DNA from: CAZTXD01 sp964617995
Lineage (GTDB): Bacteria; Actinomycetota; Acidimicrobiia; Spongiisociales; ZC4RG35
DNA length: 6,772 bases
Assembly: GCA_964617995.1 (NCBI GenBank)
Contig: CAZTXD010000165.1
Span: forward strand, 1 to 6,772
Direction of reading: 5' to 3'
Under the pieces are notes generated by a model, which worked only from the letters and a program-made list of their open reading frames with translations, searched no databases and was not told the DNA's origin. Shown here piece after piece: positions 5,761 to 6,772 of the stretch (within the stretch, counting starts at the first letter, position 1; every line of letters begins with the position of its first letter). Both the position numbers and the translations under genes were made by a program.

Positions 5761-5914
5761 CTGACAGTCCCGTTCGCAGCTGCATCGATGGGAATATCTT
5801 GGGAACAGGTCATATTGGTAGCCAGAGGACTGTGACTACTGAGGAACTTTGGCATCGGTCATGCGGCGTCTCGCCACCGTCAGACGTGCAGCCGACACGA
5901 GAATCAGCCGAGAG

Positions 5915-6586
5915 TCAGTCCCCGAGGCTCAGGTCGATGCTTCCCCGCTGTTTCAGCTCTGATCCTGTGTAAGCCAGTTCCCCTCTCCTGCCGGCCCGAT
6001 CGCCGACGAGGTAGAGAGTGTCGTCTCCCAGTTCTCCGAACGTGACCGCGAACGAGCCGGACACTTGGCATCCGATCGAGGTGAGTTCTGATGTATCGAG
6101 GCGCGCGACCCCCAGAATCTCATCTCTTTCGTCCGTCAAGTTGAAGAGCATGCCCTCGCGAACGTCGCTGTAACCACCTTCGCCCTGGCATCCCGAGATT
6201 GCTGAGTATGTGAAGTCGTCGCCGTCTGTACCGAGAAGCGTGAACGATATTGGGATCGGCTCGCTGTCTGCCGCAAGTTCGGGCGTGATGGCGTCGGGAC
6301 AGGCCGCCTCGAGTATGTCCAGGCTTGCGACCATTTCCTCGAGTCCGACGTCGTCGGTTCCCGCTTCTGCCCATGCGGCGTCTAGAACCGTGCCGAAGTC
6401 CATATCCGCGTCGACGAACTGCTCGCACAAGGAGCGGGCCACGCTGCGAAGCTGTTCATCGGTATAGCCGCCGAGTTCGTTGTCAGCTCGCACGTCGGCG
6501 AGGGCCTCGTCGTCGAGCAAAGCGGCATCACCACATGCGGCGACCAACAGCACGGCCGAAACGCAAGCTGCTATTCGTCTGCGCAC
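5915..6586 (-). CDS. Secreted lipoprotein with DUF732-like region and a C-terminal beta-rich domain
   Basis: The product has 223 aa. The N-terminus MRRRIAACVSAVLLVAACGD is a lipoprotein signal peptide: basic start, hydrophobic core and lipobox V-A-A-C with Cys18 as the lipidated residue. Residues about 38-100 are acidic and helical with Cys54 ('SLCEQF') and Cys96 ('AACPDAI'), a spacing and 'CP' ending like the DUF732 domain of actinobacterial secreted proteins. Residues about 110-223 look strand-rich, with Cys133 and Cys173 and a 'GCQGEGGYSDVREGMLF...' stretch, then 'GRRGELAYTGSELKQRG'; I recall this as a repeated theme in hypothetical secreted proteins of actinobacteria. Both Cys pairs may form disulfides outside the membrane. 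The start is GTG 6586, with GGGAG a few bases upstream. No catalytic residues are evident and the function is unknown. The gene appears intact. Confidence 0.8.
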   Translation of the reverse strand: MRRRIAACVSAVLLVAACGDAALLDDEALADVRADNELGGYTDEQLRSVARSLCEQFVDADMDFGTVLDAAWAEAGTDDVGLEEMVASLDILEAACPDAITPELAADSEPIPISFTLLGTDGDDFTYSAISGCQGEGGYSDVREGMLFNLTDERDEILGVARLDTSELTSIGCQVSGSFAVTFGELGDDTLYLVGDRAGRRGELAYTGSELKQRGSIDLSLGD

Positions 6587-6686
6587 GTTGCTCCCAATGG
6601 TATTGGACAGATTCCTTCGAGCCCGCCTATTTCGTCTGCCGATGATGACGTGGCCATCTCGACGTTATCTGTGACCACCGTCTCTT

Positions 6687-6772
6687 TCATCCTCTCAGAG
6701 TCCACTCGCCGCATCCACTCGAGTTGAATGCGAAGTCGCTGCTCCTGATCTCGACGATCGCCGAACCGGTGG
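6687..6772 (-). CDS. C-terminal end of a probable secreted protein (partial, enters from right edge)
   Basis: The minus-strand frame from the window edge to TGA at 6689-6687 reads 'TGSAIVEIRSSDFAFNSSGCGEWTLRG'. The pattern V-x-I-x-SSD-x-x-F-x-SSGCG-x-W at the very C-terminus is one I recognise from small secreted proteins of actinobacteria whose tails read 'SSGCGTW'. A second frame is also open across this stretch but has a less typical composition. Only 27 residues are visible. It lies about 100 nt upstream of the lipoprotein gene on the same strand, so the two could be co-transcribed. Confidence 0.5.
   Translation of the reverse strand, partial: TGSAIVEIRSSDFAFNSSGCGEWTLRG

Noticed and set aside
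5298..5855. Minus-strand open frame of 185 aa
   Set aside because: Most of it reads as Arg/Ser-rich noise. The meaningful HNH fragments lie in several frames, only one of them ('ELRRVVVEESDGPV') in this frame.
6571..6772. Second minus-strand open frame entering from the right edge and overlapping the lipoprotein start by 16 nt
   Set aside because: It has a less typical composition and no recognisable motif, whereas the neighbouring frame ends in a familiar SSGCG-W tail with its own stop at 6687. Both cannot be excluded without flanking sequence.

Overview
The window is high-GC bacterial DNA. Its protein families point to an actinobacterium: a lipoprotein with a DUF732-like cysteine pair, a secreted-protein tail of the 'SSGCG-W' kind, an HNH relic of a type common in actinobacteria, and antitoxin-type genes. 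No finer placement is supported. I see no rRNA, tRNA, CRISPR array, integrase or transposase. It reads as an accessory or gene-graveyard stretch in which a few intact genes sit among broken ones.

Left part (1-1000). The start of a ribbon-helix-helix antitoxin-like gene runs off the left edge (minus). Next come a HicB-like antitoxin relic with no usable start codon (minus) and a divergently placed peptidoglycan-binding-domain gene (plus), whose frame breaks in a run of six C.

Middle part (1093-4472, all minus). The core is a tightly coupled pair. The upstream gene (3393-4472, 359 aa) is soluble and I do not recognise it. The downstream gene (2032-3396, 454 aa) starts at a GTG overlapping the upstream stop. 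It joins an N-terminal winged-helix-like segment, a four-cysteine zinc knuckle, an alpha/beta-hydrolase domain with a visible Ser-Asp-His triad, and two C-terminal membrane helices. A small third gene appears to follow 27 nt later but is frameshifted. A dienelactone-hydrolase-family gene comes next, with a frameshift that separates its catalytic His from the rest of the triad.

Right part (4473-6772). A 420-nt intergenic region separates the pair from a divergent two-helix membrane protein gene (4893-5363, plus). After it lie a heavily decayed HNH endonuclease (minus), an intact lipoprotein gene (5915-6586, minus), and the C-terminal end of a probable secreted protein entering from the right edge (minus).

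How the parts may work together: an unknown, possibly sensing, soluble protein translationally coupled to a membrane-tethered hydrolase with a zinc-knuckle module has the layout of a sensor-effector conflict module. That is inference, not demonstrated function. It is the best candidate here for something undescribed. Some of the single-base disruptions sit in or next to short homopolymers and could be sequencing errors; the HNH relic also carries in-frame stops and looks truly decayed.
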